DNA of 64,000 bases, taken from NCBI GenBank assembly GCA_022393335.1, contig JAJEKB010021279.1:1357960-1421959 (forward strand). Reading direction: 5' to 3'. This DNA is from Macrotrachela quadricornifera. Lineage: Eukaryota > Rotifera > Eurotatoria > Philodinida > Philodinidae. Below the pieces are notes generated by a model that saw nothing but the letters and a program-made list of their open reading frames with translations, made no database searches and was not told the origin of the DNA. This document shows positions 25,986 to 37,785 of the stretch, piece by piece. How positions within the stretch are numbered: position 1 is the stretch's first letter; the number at the start of each line of letters is the position of its first letter. The translations under genes and the position numbers were made by a program.

Positions 25986-28087
25986 TTTCTTTTCTTTTCT
26001 TTTTTTTGTGAATATTATTATCATTAAATGTATTCGCTTTTGTTTGTAATATTTTACCGATGTATTGCCCAGAGAAAAACATTTATTTAAAGATAGATAA
26101 ACTAATATATATTTTATATTGTATGTCAGATGAATACGAGAGGAAATATTGTTTAGAGTTAACTTTAATTAAAAAATAAATATTTAATGAAATTTAAAAT
26201 AAAAAAAAAATGTCACTAGAGAAAACAAAATACAACATATTCGTTTAGATTTTATTGTGATTTTTAATTAATAAATAAATATATATTTCTGTTATTTATC
26301 AATAAGATCTTGCCATTAAATGTATAATCAACAGGAAATATAATTGGAAAAATTTGTATCAATTCTATTAACATATACTTAGAGATCATTGTGCCTTAAG
26401 GGAGTTCTGTTTGAATAACTTTGTAAGCATCTATGAATGTATGATATTATTTCTTAGAGAATATTATATAAGATAAATGAACTAGAATTTATTATCTATT
26501 AAACATTAAAAATGACATAAAAAAAGAAATAAAGTCAAGTTAAATATAATATAATAACTTCTACTGATAAATAAGGTTGAGTTATTATTAAGAATAAAAT
26601 GATTGGTCTCCTGAATCAATGTTGATCAGACCATCTGCTTTATCTGTAATATTATTTTCTTGTTTCTGTCCTATCTATCGTTTGTTTTTCTGTTGCTATA
26701 CTAAATAATCTAAAAAACAGATAATTAAGAAATATAGAATTATATTTTATCTATTAAAAAAAAAAAAAAATTTCGAAAATATAAATAAATAAAATTAAAT
26801 CGTATTATCTTGTTCATATTAAATTAATATTCTAAATAGCAAACTATAACAAGTTTTACTTATTTTAACACACAACATAATTATTATTCTAAGCATTATC
26901 GATGTTCTAACATATTTTGACTCTATCTCTAATTGAAATTTTTACAATATAAATATGCAAAATATGTAAAGAAAATCCTATTGGGAATTTTATAAAAACA
27001 TCTTTTGCAAAAAAAATATATACAATTGTTTAGATGCTTGTCAAAAGAATTTTTTTTATATTCAATCTTTTTTTTTTATATACATTTGTCCATAGATGAT
27101 AACTATAAAACTGATGTTCATTCAGATGTAGAATGATAATGATCAAGTGATAATATAAATATATACGAAAATGATTTTTTTTTCTTTTTTCTATGCGTAA
27201 ATGATGCATACCAAGGTGATTGTTATGCGAGTTCATCGACATAAATCATCGAGATTTTTCTCCTTATATATTCTATATAGTTGATTATTGGCAATGATGG
27301 CTTAGTAAGAAAAAGCGAGATGATAAACGATTTATTGCTTAAAATAAACATGATTCCATATATTTTCTTTTTTCTTTTCTTTTTTTTTTACTAATAATAG
27401 ATCTCGTTTATATAATGAATATGATCATTCAGTTAAGGACAGATAGATATATTGATAGATCGGTAACTCTTGTTAAGCGGCAGGTGGGAAGAAAAGAAAC
27501 AGCATCTATATCGGTAAAGCAGAAATGTCCTTGTTATGTTGAGTAGCTAAAGAAAAGAAAACCGAGAATCTTTCTGTTTGTTTTTTGTGGTCGTCACTCA
27601 TCTCGAAAGAAAGAAGACACAGAGGGAGAGAAAGAAGAGAGAAATAAGCGTTACAAGCAATATTAATCATAAGTTCATTCGTTTCCTATCTCTCTCCCTT
27701 GCTTCTGCTTTATACTTATTTGCATCGTTTTTCTCCTTAACAACGTCCCCGATGTAATTGTGTATATTGTGTATGTGGTCAAATTTATATATTCTGTTTG
27801 TACGTGCGAAGAGAAGAGAGAGGGAGAAAAGAGAGAAGAGAAGAAAATGAAGGATACATAACGGCAGAGATATGATATTAGATTGAAGCGAGCGCCCATT
27901 CTTCTCTTTCTCTCTATCGTTTGCACGCCAAAGAAAACAAGCGACGATGTCGATGACAGTCTCATGCTAATCGAGCGTTGACTAACGCATCGCCACTACA
28001 ATTCTTTTTTACCACACGAGAAATAATAATAATAACAACAAAACCACTGTTAAAGCAAGCAAGCAACCAAGCAAGCAAACAAGGCCA
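25986..28087. other. Intergenic region and claudin-like promoter
   Basis: 25986-27400 is AT-rich with no exon. 27480-28087 is less AT-rich, with GA-rich and CT-rich tracts (for example 27600-27650 and 27806-27850), and probably holds the promoter and 5' UTR of the tetraspan gene starting at 28088. No TATA box stands out. Confidence 0.45.
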
Positions 28088-29434
28088 ATGGCAAAGAAAT
28101 CTAAAGAAACAACAAATACCACTAAAATCGAAACGAAACCTAAAGGTTCTGCAGATCCTGCTGCAACTAGAAATCTTATACGTTTATTAAATATACTTGC
28201 TTTATTATTAGCAATAACTGCTTTTCTTCTTCAATTTTTTGCTGTTATAACACATCATTGGAAATGGCAAGTAACAAATTTACCACCACTATTTGAACAT
28301 AATGATCCTAATATAAAATCATATGTTTCTGAAGACAGTCGAATTGTTCAAAATTATGGTTTATATTCACGTGATATTAAAGTTTATGCTAATCATGATG
28401 AACAAATTGATATTCAAGCAAGTACACGTTTTCCAAGATTAGATAATGGTGAGGAAAGTTTACATGAGTGTTTATCAATAACAAGTACACTTCGAGGTTC
28501 ATTACTAACATGTGCTGATCATCTTATGTCACCAAGACAATGTCATTGTCGACGATATCCTTATTGGAATGCAGTAATATTCTTTGAAATAACAGCATTA
28601 GTATTACTTGGTCTTGCTGTAGTAATTTGTGCATTACTTACAACACATTTTCATGCATTACTTAAACCAATTGGTGTTGTTTTATCATTTCTTGCTTTTC
28701 TATTTTTATTAATTGGTCTTATTTTAATATTAAGTTATCTTAAACGTGAAACACGTTCAATTGCTGATAAATATCCTCATATTTATCCACGACTTACACA
28801 TGAAGCTAGAAGATCTTATTCACCTTTAGTTCATAAAGTTGTTCGACGTCAAGCACGTGAAACATATCGTGCATATTCTGTATCATCTGAAACACGACAA
28901 TATAATAATACACATTATTATCAATTTTCACCGGATATAAATGATTGGATACTTGTACCTTATCAAAGACAAGGTGTTGCTCCTTATTCACCACGTACAC
29001 AACCAATTACTACTCAACGTACAACAACTCCACCTCCTCCACCTGCACGTAATATATATGGTCCAGTGGTAGGTTATGATCAAATTTATAAGGAAACACA
29101 TGCTTGTATTGGTTGGTCAACTGTATTATCAATACTTGCTATGATACTTGCATTACTTTTACCATTAGTTCTTGCTTTTTCATGGATTACTGCTAAAAAG
29201 TTAGTACCAGAAGTAAAAACTGTAACAACAACAACTGTTAGAACTGAAATTGTACCATTTCCTCAAGAAGTTAATGTTGAAACGGTACCATTAACAAGAC
29301 CAATTCCAACTGAACATATTCGACAAGGTCCATATGATAATTATGGTGGACGACAAGAAGTAGGTGTTGTACGTGATGTTCATATTCGTGATGAACATCC
29401 AACAACAACAACAACACAAACATATCGTACATAA
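28088..29434 (+). CDS. Claudin-like tetraspan membrane protein, 448 aa
   Basis: One open frame without introns. Four membrane helices are visible at about residues 32-54, 160-183, 192-217 and 340-367. The first extracellular loop keeps the PMP22/claudin pattern: a Trp pair after TM1 (HHWKW), then NYGLYSRD and two cysteines (LHECL ... SLLTC). The loop between TM3 and TM4 is long (about 120 residues) and Tyr/Arg/Pro-rich with PPPPP, unlike typical claudins of about 210-300 residues. The cytosolic tail is Thr-rich. Likely a junctional or cortex-associated membrane protein. Membership in the broad claudin/PMP22 superfamily is inferred from topology and these residues. The adjacent 3' UTR contains a TTA microsatellite at 29459-29488. 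Confidence 0.75.
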   Translation: MAKKSKETTNTTKIETKPKGSADPAATRNLIRLLNILALLLAITAFLLQFFAVITHHWKWQVTNLPPLFEHNDPNIKSYVSEDSRIVQNYGLYSRDIKVYANHDEQIDIQASTRFPRLDNGEESLHECLSITSTLRGSLLTCADHLMSPRQCHCRRYPYWNAVIFFEITALVLLGLAVVICALLTTHFHALLKPIGVVLSFLAFLFLLIGLILILSYLKRETRSIADKYPHIYPRLTHEARRSYSPLVHKVVRRQARETYRAYSVSSETRQYNNTHYYQFSPDINDWILVPYQRQGVAPYSPRTQPITTQRTTTPPPPPARNIYGPVVGYDQIYKETHACIGWSTVLSILAMILALLLPLVLAFSWITAKKLVPEVKTVTTTTVRTEIVPFPQEVNVETVPLTRPIPTEHIRQGPYDNYGGRQEVGVVRDVHIRDEHPTTTTTQTYRT

Positions 29435-29717
29435 ACAATTCAATTATAATTAAATATTACTATTATTATTATTATTATTATTATTATTCATGTTTTATAT
29501 TAATTAGTTGCATCTTTTGAACAGTATATTTTAGACTAGCACATACATATATATTTTTATTTATTTATTTCGTTTATTTTAACCTAAATTTTTTTTCTTT
29601 TAATCTAATATGTATTGTGTTTGTTTGTTGGGTGTTCTTTTTTTTTTTATTTTGCTTAAATATTATAATAAATTCTCGCTTTTTTCTTTTTTTTTTTATT
29701 ATATTAAAATTAAAATT

Positions 29718-30899
29718 TTATTTAATAAGCATTCGAATTGATTGTAATAATTGTTCATACTCTTCATTAGCAATACTTATAGAATGATCAGAATTAATTT
29801 CTTGTGTAATGATAATTGTTGGTTTTTCATTTGATATTTGTTTTGAATTTTGATAAGGATTTTCTAATTTTTCAATAGCTGATTCTAAAGAAAAAAGACG
29901 TTCTTGAAAACCTTGTCCTAACCATTCATTATCGAGTATATCTATAATAAGAAAAAAAAATAATATTTTATATATTTGATAAAAAAATAAATAAAATATA
30001 CCAAGATTAGGTAAATTATTTTTTACATCTTGATGATAAGATAAAGAATTACAAAGAGGATTTGATAAATTATTTTGATGATCCATTAAACATAATGAAC
30101 GTAAATGTGTTAATTGTAATAATGGAGCAAGAGATTTAAGTCTAAGAAAGATAAAATAAATGTATATTATCTATCATTAACATTTTTAATTGACTGTCTA
30201 TACACGTTTATTTTATATACTATATACATAAACAAAACAAAAAAAATAAATTTCTTTGACTTCTATTAGATAACCTCTGCTCTTTTAAGTTCTTGATATG
30301 TATCCGAACAGACGCTTATTGTCATCATTATCTTTTTTATCATTATCTCTATCATTGTATATATACATATATAAAAGATAGACAGGTGTCAATCATAGTA
30401 CACATATCATTCATATCCAAGGATATTTCAAAAAAAAAAAAGAAAGAAATCTATATTGAATAATCTTACCCTGTAAGATCATTTCCAGCAATATTAAGTA
30501 TTTCTAAATTTTCACATGATTGAAGACCATCTATAGAATTAATTTGATTTTTATTTAATGATAAGATTTTTAATTGTGTAAGTGTACCAAAACCACGAAT
30601 ATTTGTTAGGTTATTATTATTCAAATTTAAGATAATTAAATTACGACATATACTTAAACAATTAGCATCATTAAGATCTATTCAAATAATATTTTTTTTA
30701 TTAAATTATAATAAACAAAAAAAAACAGATATATACTTCGGGAATTTAAATTAAGAAATAAAATATTTTCAGCATCAAATTGACCTTGTTCATGTTTAAT
30801 AATATCAATTAAAGGTTCTATAATATAAAAAAACTAATTAGTAAAATAAAATTTATTTGTTTTTTTTTTCTTTTTGATTTTATTACGTGAATCAGACAT
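29718..30899 (-). CDS. LRRC61: LRRC61-like leucine-rich repeat protein
   Basis: Five exons, 30887-30899, 30737-30817, 30470-30677, 30002-30141 and 29718-29941, join in frame to 221 residues. ATG 30899 begins MSDSQPLIDIIKHEQGQFDA. Successive LRRs read LFLNLNSRNL, LIILNLNNNNL, LKILSLNKNQI and LEILNIAGNDL. An LRRcap-like region then follows: NPLCNSLSYHQDVKNNLPNL and DILDNEWLGQGFQ. This order matches vertebrate LRRC61 (RLSNPLC...Y...LPGL...D). Length is close to the family's. Known role is poor; LRRC61 is a cytosolic scaffold-like protein. It lies just downstream of the CaaX protein gene on the same strand, 155 bp away. Confidence 0.85.
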
Positions 30900-31054
30900 A
30901 ATCTAAAACACATGTAAATAAATTTATTTTTCATTGTTTTTCTTTTTAAATCAATAAATAAATCAATAGATGGATATAATAACGAAGCAAAAAAAATATA
31001 TTAACGAACATTCATCTGACTTCGAACAACAAAAAAAAATAAAAATAAAAATAT

Positions 31055-32242
31055 TTATAGAATTACACATGAACTATCTTTAAATAAAATTGGATATTGA
31101 TTACAACAAACAGAACGTTTCAATGGTTGTTGTGTACGAAATTGTAAATCACCTGTATCATCATCATCATCATCATTAGCAAGTAAAGCATGATTAGCAC
31201 TATTAGTTGATTTAAATATTTTTAATTCTTCACGTAATTCATCTTTTGTTAATTTTTGTATTGGCATAATAAAATTATCTTCACTAGAAAATAAATTAGA
31301 ATAATATTTATTATTTTCTTGTTTTGTTTTTTTTTGTATTTTAGGTCAAATGAACTATCTCATTATATATTATATATTTTTGATGTAAATAAAAAGTGAA
31401 AAACAGTCGTTACGTGATGATTCTATTTAGTTATAATATAAATATTTATATTGGTTGATGATATTTTTCTCTAGAGAATATACTATACTTAGATCTATTA
31501 GTAGTTTCCATTCATTATCAGTTATGATGTCTATGCGTGCTTATGAAAAGAGATTTGATTAATACAGGAAATGTTTTATATCTTAACAATATTTAAAATA
31601 TAAATCTGGGAAGCATAACAATTCAACTGATTGATTTCATAAGAACTAGTACTCAAAATAACTTTATAAATAAAATGTATTTTAAGTACAAATATAAGAT
31701 ATTTGCTTTGGATACAGAGATTATTGAATAGCATAAATTAGTTAGAGTTCATCCACTTTACATGACATGAGTTTTAATGTCAAATAAAAATAAAAATATA
31801 TAAGAAAAAAAAAGAACACTAACTCAGAATTATCATTGTCACTAATTGTTACTAGCGGTTGATAAGATGAATCATCATTCAATGGTATTTGAGTATTTAT
31901 CATTCTTTAAAAAAAGAAAAAAAAAATTAAAATAGAACATCTTTTCGTTTTTTTTTATTACTTTAATCCAGAAGAAATTTGTATTGATGTAGAACGAGAA
32001 AGAGATTGTACAAGATCTGGTTTTTTTGATATCATTGGACGAATTTTTGCTAATGGATCTAATGTCAATAAATGTATACATAAATGACATTCTCAGCAAG
32101 AAAAATCATCTCACCCGTTGATTTACAATTATTTCGAATTGGTTGATTTGTCACAACATTCAATGCCTTAATAAATAATTAATAAAATTATTTATAGGAA
32201 ATTATCAATACTTACAGTACGATTTATTTTAGAATTTTCCAT
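31055..32242 (-). CDS. Small protein with C-terminal CaaX box, 161 aa
   Basis: Five exons, 32216-32242, 32115-32166, 31962-32058, 31824-31904 and 31055-31283, with consistent phases. The product is polar and probably disordered, with an acidic run of six Asp, a basic cluster PLKRSVCCNQYP, and the last four residues CVIL before TAA. A Cys-aliphatic-aliphatic-Leu end fits a geranylgeranylation CaaX box, and the paired Cys 18-20 residues upstream could be palmitoylated. So it is probably anchored to the cytosolic face of a membrane. A helix-like segment, KLTKDELREELKIFKS, precedes the acidic run. I do not recognise the family. An alternative reading that splices the last exon into LRRC61 is possible (donor after the Cys codon) but would remove the CaaX end. 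Confidence 0.7.
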
Positions 32243-32496
32243 TATTTTGCCTTGAGAGAAAAAAAATCAATAATAAACTAACACAGAACATCAGCTAAAT
32301 TATAATCGACCTCATTTTTTTATTGGTTCAATTTTTATACAATCATTTTATTTGATTGATTTAAAAAAAAGGACTTTTATATACACATTAATGATAAAAA
32401 TCAAAAAAGATTCTAATTAGTAAAATTATTTTGAAGTATTCATTTTTGTATTATATAATTTCAAATCTTGAACGATTATAATTTATAGTTAATAAT

Positions 32497-33604
32497 TTAC
32501 ATATGATGTTGTTGTACTGAGTGATGTGTTGTATGTGCAGTATTTTTTATATCATGAATTACATGTCTTGGTTGTCGAGAAAATAAATTAATAAATTCAT
32601 TTCGAAATTTACGAGAAGATATAAAATACACTGTAAAAAAAAAGATAAAAATGGTGTATTTATATGCATAGAAAAAGATTTTTCTTACCATAAAATTGTA
32701 CACAACAATACATAAAATTAAGTAAAGGACTAATTATATATCCAATTAATGATTCAATTGCTTTTCGTGTTTGACTTTTATATGCTGATATTGAATCTGT
32801 TGAAACATTATAAATTAAATTAATTGGATATGGTATTGTTGTTATACAATACATAAATACTTCACCACTTAACATTTTCATTAAATCACGATCACGTTTA
32901 TGAATTTTTATATTTCGTATACCATTATGAATTGGTGCAATACGAGTTCGAGTTAAACGTAAATTATGCCATGCTCGTAAACTAAATATAATCATTAATA
33001 ATAATGGTAAAATACCAATAATAATAAGTGAATATAGAGCATAAAAAAAAGCATAAACTCCTGGTAAAGCAATACATCGACCAGTACTATTATTGAAAAA
33101 GACTGCTAGATGAATAGGAATAATTGTCCAAATAATAATAAGAATTAAAATAACTCGAATTGCTTTATTCGGTCGGGAAAATGATCGAATATTACAATTA
33201 TTTGAACATAATGCCCATCGATCAATACAAGCAGCAATCACTAGAAAATATAATAAATATTAATAACAAAAAAATTTTATTATATTAAACTTACTAAAAC
33301 TTCGTGATAACATAAGTAATGCATGTGTACCAGACCATCGAAGTTTACATATAATATTTGATGTATGTTGTGGATCAATATAATCAATACCAATAATATT
33401 TGATATAAGTGCTGTATTAATTACAATCCAATTTGTAATTGATGCAGAAAGTAAATAAAGTAAACATGAATTTGATTTTTCTTTTGATGATCGTGTTAAT
33501 ATAATTATTGTAAATATATTACCAAAATTTCCAAAAATAAGTAATGTAGATAAACCATATCGACCAATATTTTGTTGAATAGATAATAATGTTGATGCAG
33601 ACAT
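32497..33604 (-). CDS. Rhodopsin-type G-protein-coupled receptor
   Basis: Three exons, 33295-33604, 32689-33240 and 32497-32630, join in frame to 331 residues. Seven hydrophobic segments are present: TM1 LSTLLIFGNFGNIFTIIILT, TM2 CLLYLLSASITNWIVI, and TM3 carrying the conserved Cys (IICKLRWSG) and ending MIAACIDRW, so the E/DRY motif is DRW. TM4 is ILILIIIWTIIPIHLAVFF, TM5 is ALYSLIIIGILPLLLMIIF, TM6 is EVFMYCITTIPYPINLIY. TM7 is LIGYIISPLLNFMYCCVQFY, where NPxxY is replaced by LNFMY. The extracellular N-terminus is short. This is the FMRFamide/peptide-receptor-like type greatly expanded in rotifers (inferred). The ligand is unknown. Confidence 0.88.
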
Positions 33605-34337
33605 TTGTTTAAAATAATACTTAAAATATATTATAGACGCGTCTGTTTATCTGGATTTTTAATAAAAATTTATAAATGTCTATTTCATAGAAACTAAGAG
33701 CAAATTCTGAGTTTGATAAGTTAATTAACTGATTATGATTTGTTTCTAGTGCAATTTCATGAAAAAGAAAACGACGAAAATAACATCTTAATTACATCCA
33801 ATATATCTTATATATTACATCTGTCAAAAGAATGAGTTAAAGAAGATAAGAATATAATCCTTACGTTATCATATTCTGAAAAATGTACTTGTTTTTTCTT
33901 ATTATCATGTTTTTAAGATGATTAAAAAATATAAGCTATACAAAAAACAAAATATATCAAAAATGAAAATACAATGTTTCCTATTACACAATCTCTATTT
34001 AATTAGATTATAGTCTATCTTTATATTAAAAAACATTCTCATTATCTAGATGATATAAAATATATAATTTCGTAGATCAAAAAGAATGGATAGAGCAACT
34101 GCATATATATAGCATCAGACAATAAAGTAAAATTTGTCTTGGAAAAGATAAATAATGTTTTTTTTACTCATAAAATATATATAAAATTAATTTGGTTCAA
34201 TTATATGTGTTTGGATAGTAGAGATCGAGTACTATATATATAGACTTATTCAATTCGAAGAGCTCTTGAATATGAAATGCAAAAAGGAAAAGCAAATTTC
34301 AGCACTAAGAAAAAAACTGACACTAAAAGCTACTAAA

Positions 34338-34510
34338 TGATAATAAAAATGTTTGGAAAACTTTTTGTTGTGCAATATGAATTTCTTTAATCAGCTTTTA
34401 TAGAGCTTTCGATGATGCATTTTTCGAAAACAAAATTAAGATGTTATCGTTTTCTTAAACTGAGATATATGCAAAACATGAAAGTCTTCCAAACACTTTT
34501 ATTTTGTTAA
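34338..34510. repeat. Imperfect inverted-repeat element
   Basis: AATAAAAATGTTTGGAAAAC at about 34342 is mirrored near 34475-34503, whose reverse complement begins AATAAAAGTGTTTGGAAGAC. Matching continues inward (TTTTTGTTGTGCAATAT against TTTCATGTTTTGCATAT). The size and arm structure fit a short MITE. Confidence 0.5.
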
Positions 34511-35021
34511 AAGCGGTGAAAAATAGCGCTGTTATATGTTTTCTTCTCATTTTAAGTACATAAGGCACCATTAAAAGAAGTCAACAAGTTTTTATTGAAC
34601 TTTTCTTAGTACATCTTTTGAAAGAAAAACCAACATTTTATCATTTGATTGTGCAGAGATATTCGCAAAATAAGTTATGATGCAAACAACAACACCAACT
34701 ACTTATAAATTTTTTGCTATATGGCACAATAAAATTATGGACAATCATTTCCAGATAATGTCAATCTCTGTAAACACGTGTTTCTATTTTTATATTATAG
34801 AAAGATAATATTCAAATTATCATTTGACATTTTATTCGATTCATTAATAAATTTTACGTTAGATGATTTTGTAAAAAGACAAAAAAAATACAGTAAAATT
34901 TTCAGGTATATACCATGACGTTTGACGGAGATATTCACCAGATAAGAGCCACAAATAGCTCATTTGGTATCTCGAATTACTTGATTCAGGCTCATTCTAC
35001 ATATTTATTTTTCTCTTCTTT

Positions 35022-35232
35022 GAGAAAGTATGTCAAGATAGAGAGCATGACCAAGCCAATTTTTTAATTAGTTAGTTATTAACAATAAAACAGGAATCAC
35101 AGGCTCTATGACTTAAAAAACCCTTTTAAAATGGGCGCTTAATTATATATCTGTATATTCATATAATAAAAACAAAACTTAATTAAAAAGAACGACCTCC
35201 GTCACATCCTGTATCTTGACATACTTTTTCAA
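35022..35232. repeat. Small element with 21-bp terminal inverted repeats
   Basis: TTGAGAAAGTATGTCAAGAT at the left is mirrored by ATCTTGACATACTTTTTCAA at the right, with one mismatch over 21 bp. No coding capacity lies between. No clear target duplication is visible. Confidence 0.5.
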
Positions 35233-35514
35233 GCAAATAAAAATTTTAATAGAGAAGACGAAGTTAGGCAAGAAAACTTAGGATGAGTGCTCAACAAATG
35301 TCAAACTGAAACGAACCAAAAAAAATGTTTCAATTGTTGCGACAAAAGTCAGTTTTTCAACTAGAAAATGATTCAAATCATTAAAAATTTTCGTTAAAAA
35401 TGAGGTCTTAAATTAAAAATCATAGTACTTTTGAAAGAACAAACTTCGGACTACCTTTCCATACATTTATCTCCATTTCTGATTTTTTTGATAAAAACTA
35501 ACTACTTTTGAGGG

Positions 35515-36085
35515 AGTTCAAGACACTATCGATCAAATTAATGGAATACGATATTGTTATCCACCAATATATAAACATTGTGTCATTGAATATTTTCGTG
35601 AAATCACAAGCATATTAGAAATATTTCAAACAATCTTACTAATGGACGAAATAGGAGATCAAGTCAATTGCAGACGGTACAGTCGTAATAAATTGAGTAC
35701 AATCATTAGCATTAGTGGCACAATCTGGGTAATAATAAGTGAATAGATGACGTAATTAGTATGAGCACATACAACAGAAATTTTTTTGAGGTTTTCTATT
35801 GTCTATTGTTTGAGATACAAGAGATAGAAAGTGGTTAACAGTAAGTCTAATTAGTTTAAGAGTCATAGACTTTTGTGTACTGATAATATGCACATTAAAG
35901 GACAAAGCATATGAAATAAATCCTGTTCTAATATAATTAAAAAAAATGTCTCTAAGTTTTAAAATCATTATTTCCGGGCTTCGCTGCCAAAGGGTTAAAC
36001 ATTGTAAATATATTAATTAAGTTTCTGAGAACACCTTATATTTATAGACTATACCGACCAACATTTTATTAAACAGCAAATAAAG
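35515..36085 (-). pseudogene. Decayed copy of the neighbouring GPCR
   Basis: 35515-35770 aligns by eye with 32800-33045 of the intact receptor (TM5-TM7 part), for example TAATAATAAGTGAATA in both and ATTAATGGAATACGATATTG against ATTAATTGGATATGGTATTG. 35995-36085 aligns with 33508-33600 (N-terminus and TM1), sharing ATTGTAAATATATTA and ATACCGACCAACATTTT against ATATCGACCAATATTTT. The piece between is deleted or replaced. No frame survives. Order and strand are the same as in the intact gene, so this is a tandem duplicate that died. Confidence 0.7.
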
Positions 36086-37002
36086 CTAATGAAAATATTC
36101 TCTTAACAAAAAATATCTAGCCATAAATATAATCAAAGATGTTGATAGTTTTTTATATTATATTACATAAAAAGTATTATTAAACTCTTTATTCCAAATA
36201 ATGTCTTTCTTGCTTATTACATTGTCCTGAACATCTTCTATTACTAACCACAATGTCATATATGAATAAACTGCGAAATAAAGTTAGCTAGTTTACATTT
36301 AGAATACCAATTCGAATAGATTTTCTACATAACTAAAAGATCAGAATACATTAACAAAACAAATGACAAAAATAGAACTAGAAATAAATATGAAATATTT
36401 CTCTTGCGTTTATTCTGTTTTATTGACGTGTTACCAATATTATCATTATATTGTTTTGTAAAAATGGTCATACATGAAAATTCATTTTACATAATCATTT
36501 ACTATGTATAAATTAAATAATTGATTTAATCGAATTCAATTGGAGGAATTGTATACTGTAAATTTTTATTAAAAAACAGAATACAGTCAATACAAGAATC
36601 TGTATAAAACATAGTATAAATTAGTATTTAATTAGGTAGCGTGTAGATGTTCATAGTTAGCTGAAATATTCGTTTGATGATCGAGAATAGTTTGAAAATT
36701 GATGTAAATAACAAGAAAATTTTCTAAATATTTATTGTAAAGTTATCAGAAACTTCAATAATATGTGATAATTAATGCTTTAGAGGATCGTATATATGAT
36801 ATTCACGTAACGATGATAGTTTTTATTTTCATTGTTTAATATTTTGTTATAACATAACTTCTTCTTAATGATGACACATTCTATACTAAACATTTATTAT
36901 TTATAACATTATCATTCTTCTCTTTATTTGCTTTTCTATTTTATCTCAAGGCGTAATCCATAATTAGCAGCTCAATGAACATTCTACCGATCTACCTTTG
37001 AC

Positions 37003-37284
37003 TCTGAATTGAAGTATTCAACTATTAAAGCATCCGAAGGGGGATGCAGAGCCTCATAGAGACAACTGAGGGTGAGGACGAAATCCTGCAGGAGGGCGTA
37101 TCAACACTCTACAGGGTCAGCTGAGGGTGAGGGCGAAATTCTGTAGAAGGGTTTACCAACAACTCAGAGGGGGCAGCTGATAGTGAGGACCAAATCCTGT
37201 GGGAGGGCGTACCAAGCTTTGAAAGTTGAATACTTGAAGTAATAGTTGAATATTTGAATTCAACTTTCAAGTTTGACACTACTG
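37003..37284. mobile_element. MITE-like element, copy 1 (three internal repeats)
   Basis: Terminal inverted repeats around GAATTGAAGTATTCAACTAT and its mirror TAGTTGAATATTTGAATTCA flank a GC-richer core. The core has three tandem units of about 55 bp, each containing a CAGCTGAGGGTGAGG-like block followed by a GGAGGGCGTACCAA-like block, at about 37052, 37107 and 37162. A second copy lies at 48331-48584. Confidence 0.75.
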
Positions 37285-37452
37285 AAAATAAACAAGATTC
37301 TCATATATCTGAAACAAATTAAAATATTTTTTTACAATTATTTGTAAAAATAAAAATTTATTCATCTTTAAAAAAACAAACAATATCGATCCACGTTTTA
37401 AACTAACCTTGTTTTGATTTTTATTACGAAAATATTTTTTTTTCTTTTTAAG

Positions 37453-37662
37453 GCTATAACTGAAGTTGCAAGTGAAACTACAGCTACAAATAATCAAATA
37501 CTACCTATAACTGAAACAATAGGTACATCTATAAATGAAACATCACATATTATTCAATTGGACGAAATAAGAAATTATTTTTTAGAAATAATTTATCAAA
37601 TGCAACAATTACGTGATGAAGTACAAAAATTACGTGGTGGAAATAGAAGGGTTGCGTTATGA
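37453..37662 (+). CDS. Orphan 3' terminal exon, coiled-coil
   Basis: An acceptor (CTTTTTAAG) precedes an open frame of 69 codons beginning AITEVASETTATNNQ and ending in a heptad-like helix (IIYQMQQLRDEVQKLRGG) and stop at 37660-37662. There is no usable ATG at its start; the frame upstream is a T-rich splice tract. No matching upstream exon is visible in the preceding 4 kb, part of which is a mobile element. It is either the last exon of a gene with a distant 5' part or a stranded remnant. Family not recognised. Confidence 0.45.
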   Translation, partial: AITEVASETTATNNQILPITETIGTSINETSHIIQLDEIRNYFLEIIYQMQQLRDEVQKLRGGNRRVAL

Positions 37663-37785
37663 ATCAAAATAAATAGGTGATTTATTTCCTTCCTTGATTT
37701 ATTAAATTTTCATTATTATGTTAATATGGATTTTTTAAAAATTTTTGGCTATTAAATACTGAGATTACTGTCCATGTATCTAACT

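Larger units (their letters stand above)
33605..37452. other. Repeat-rich intergenic region
   Basis: This holds two small inverted-repeat elements (34338-34510 and 35022-35232), a decayed GPCR copy (35515-36085) and a MITE-like element (37003-37284). Outside these I see no gene. 36100-36990 is plain AT-rich DNA. Confidence 0.5.
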
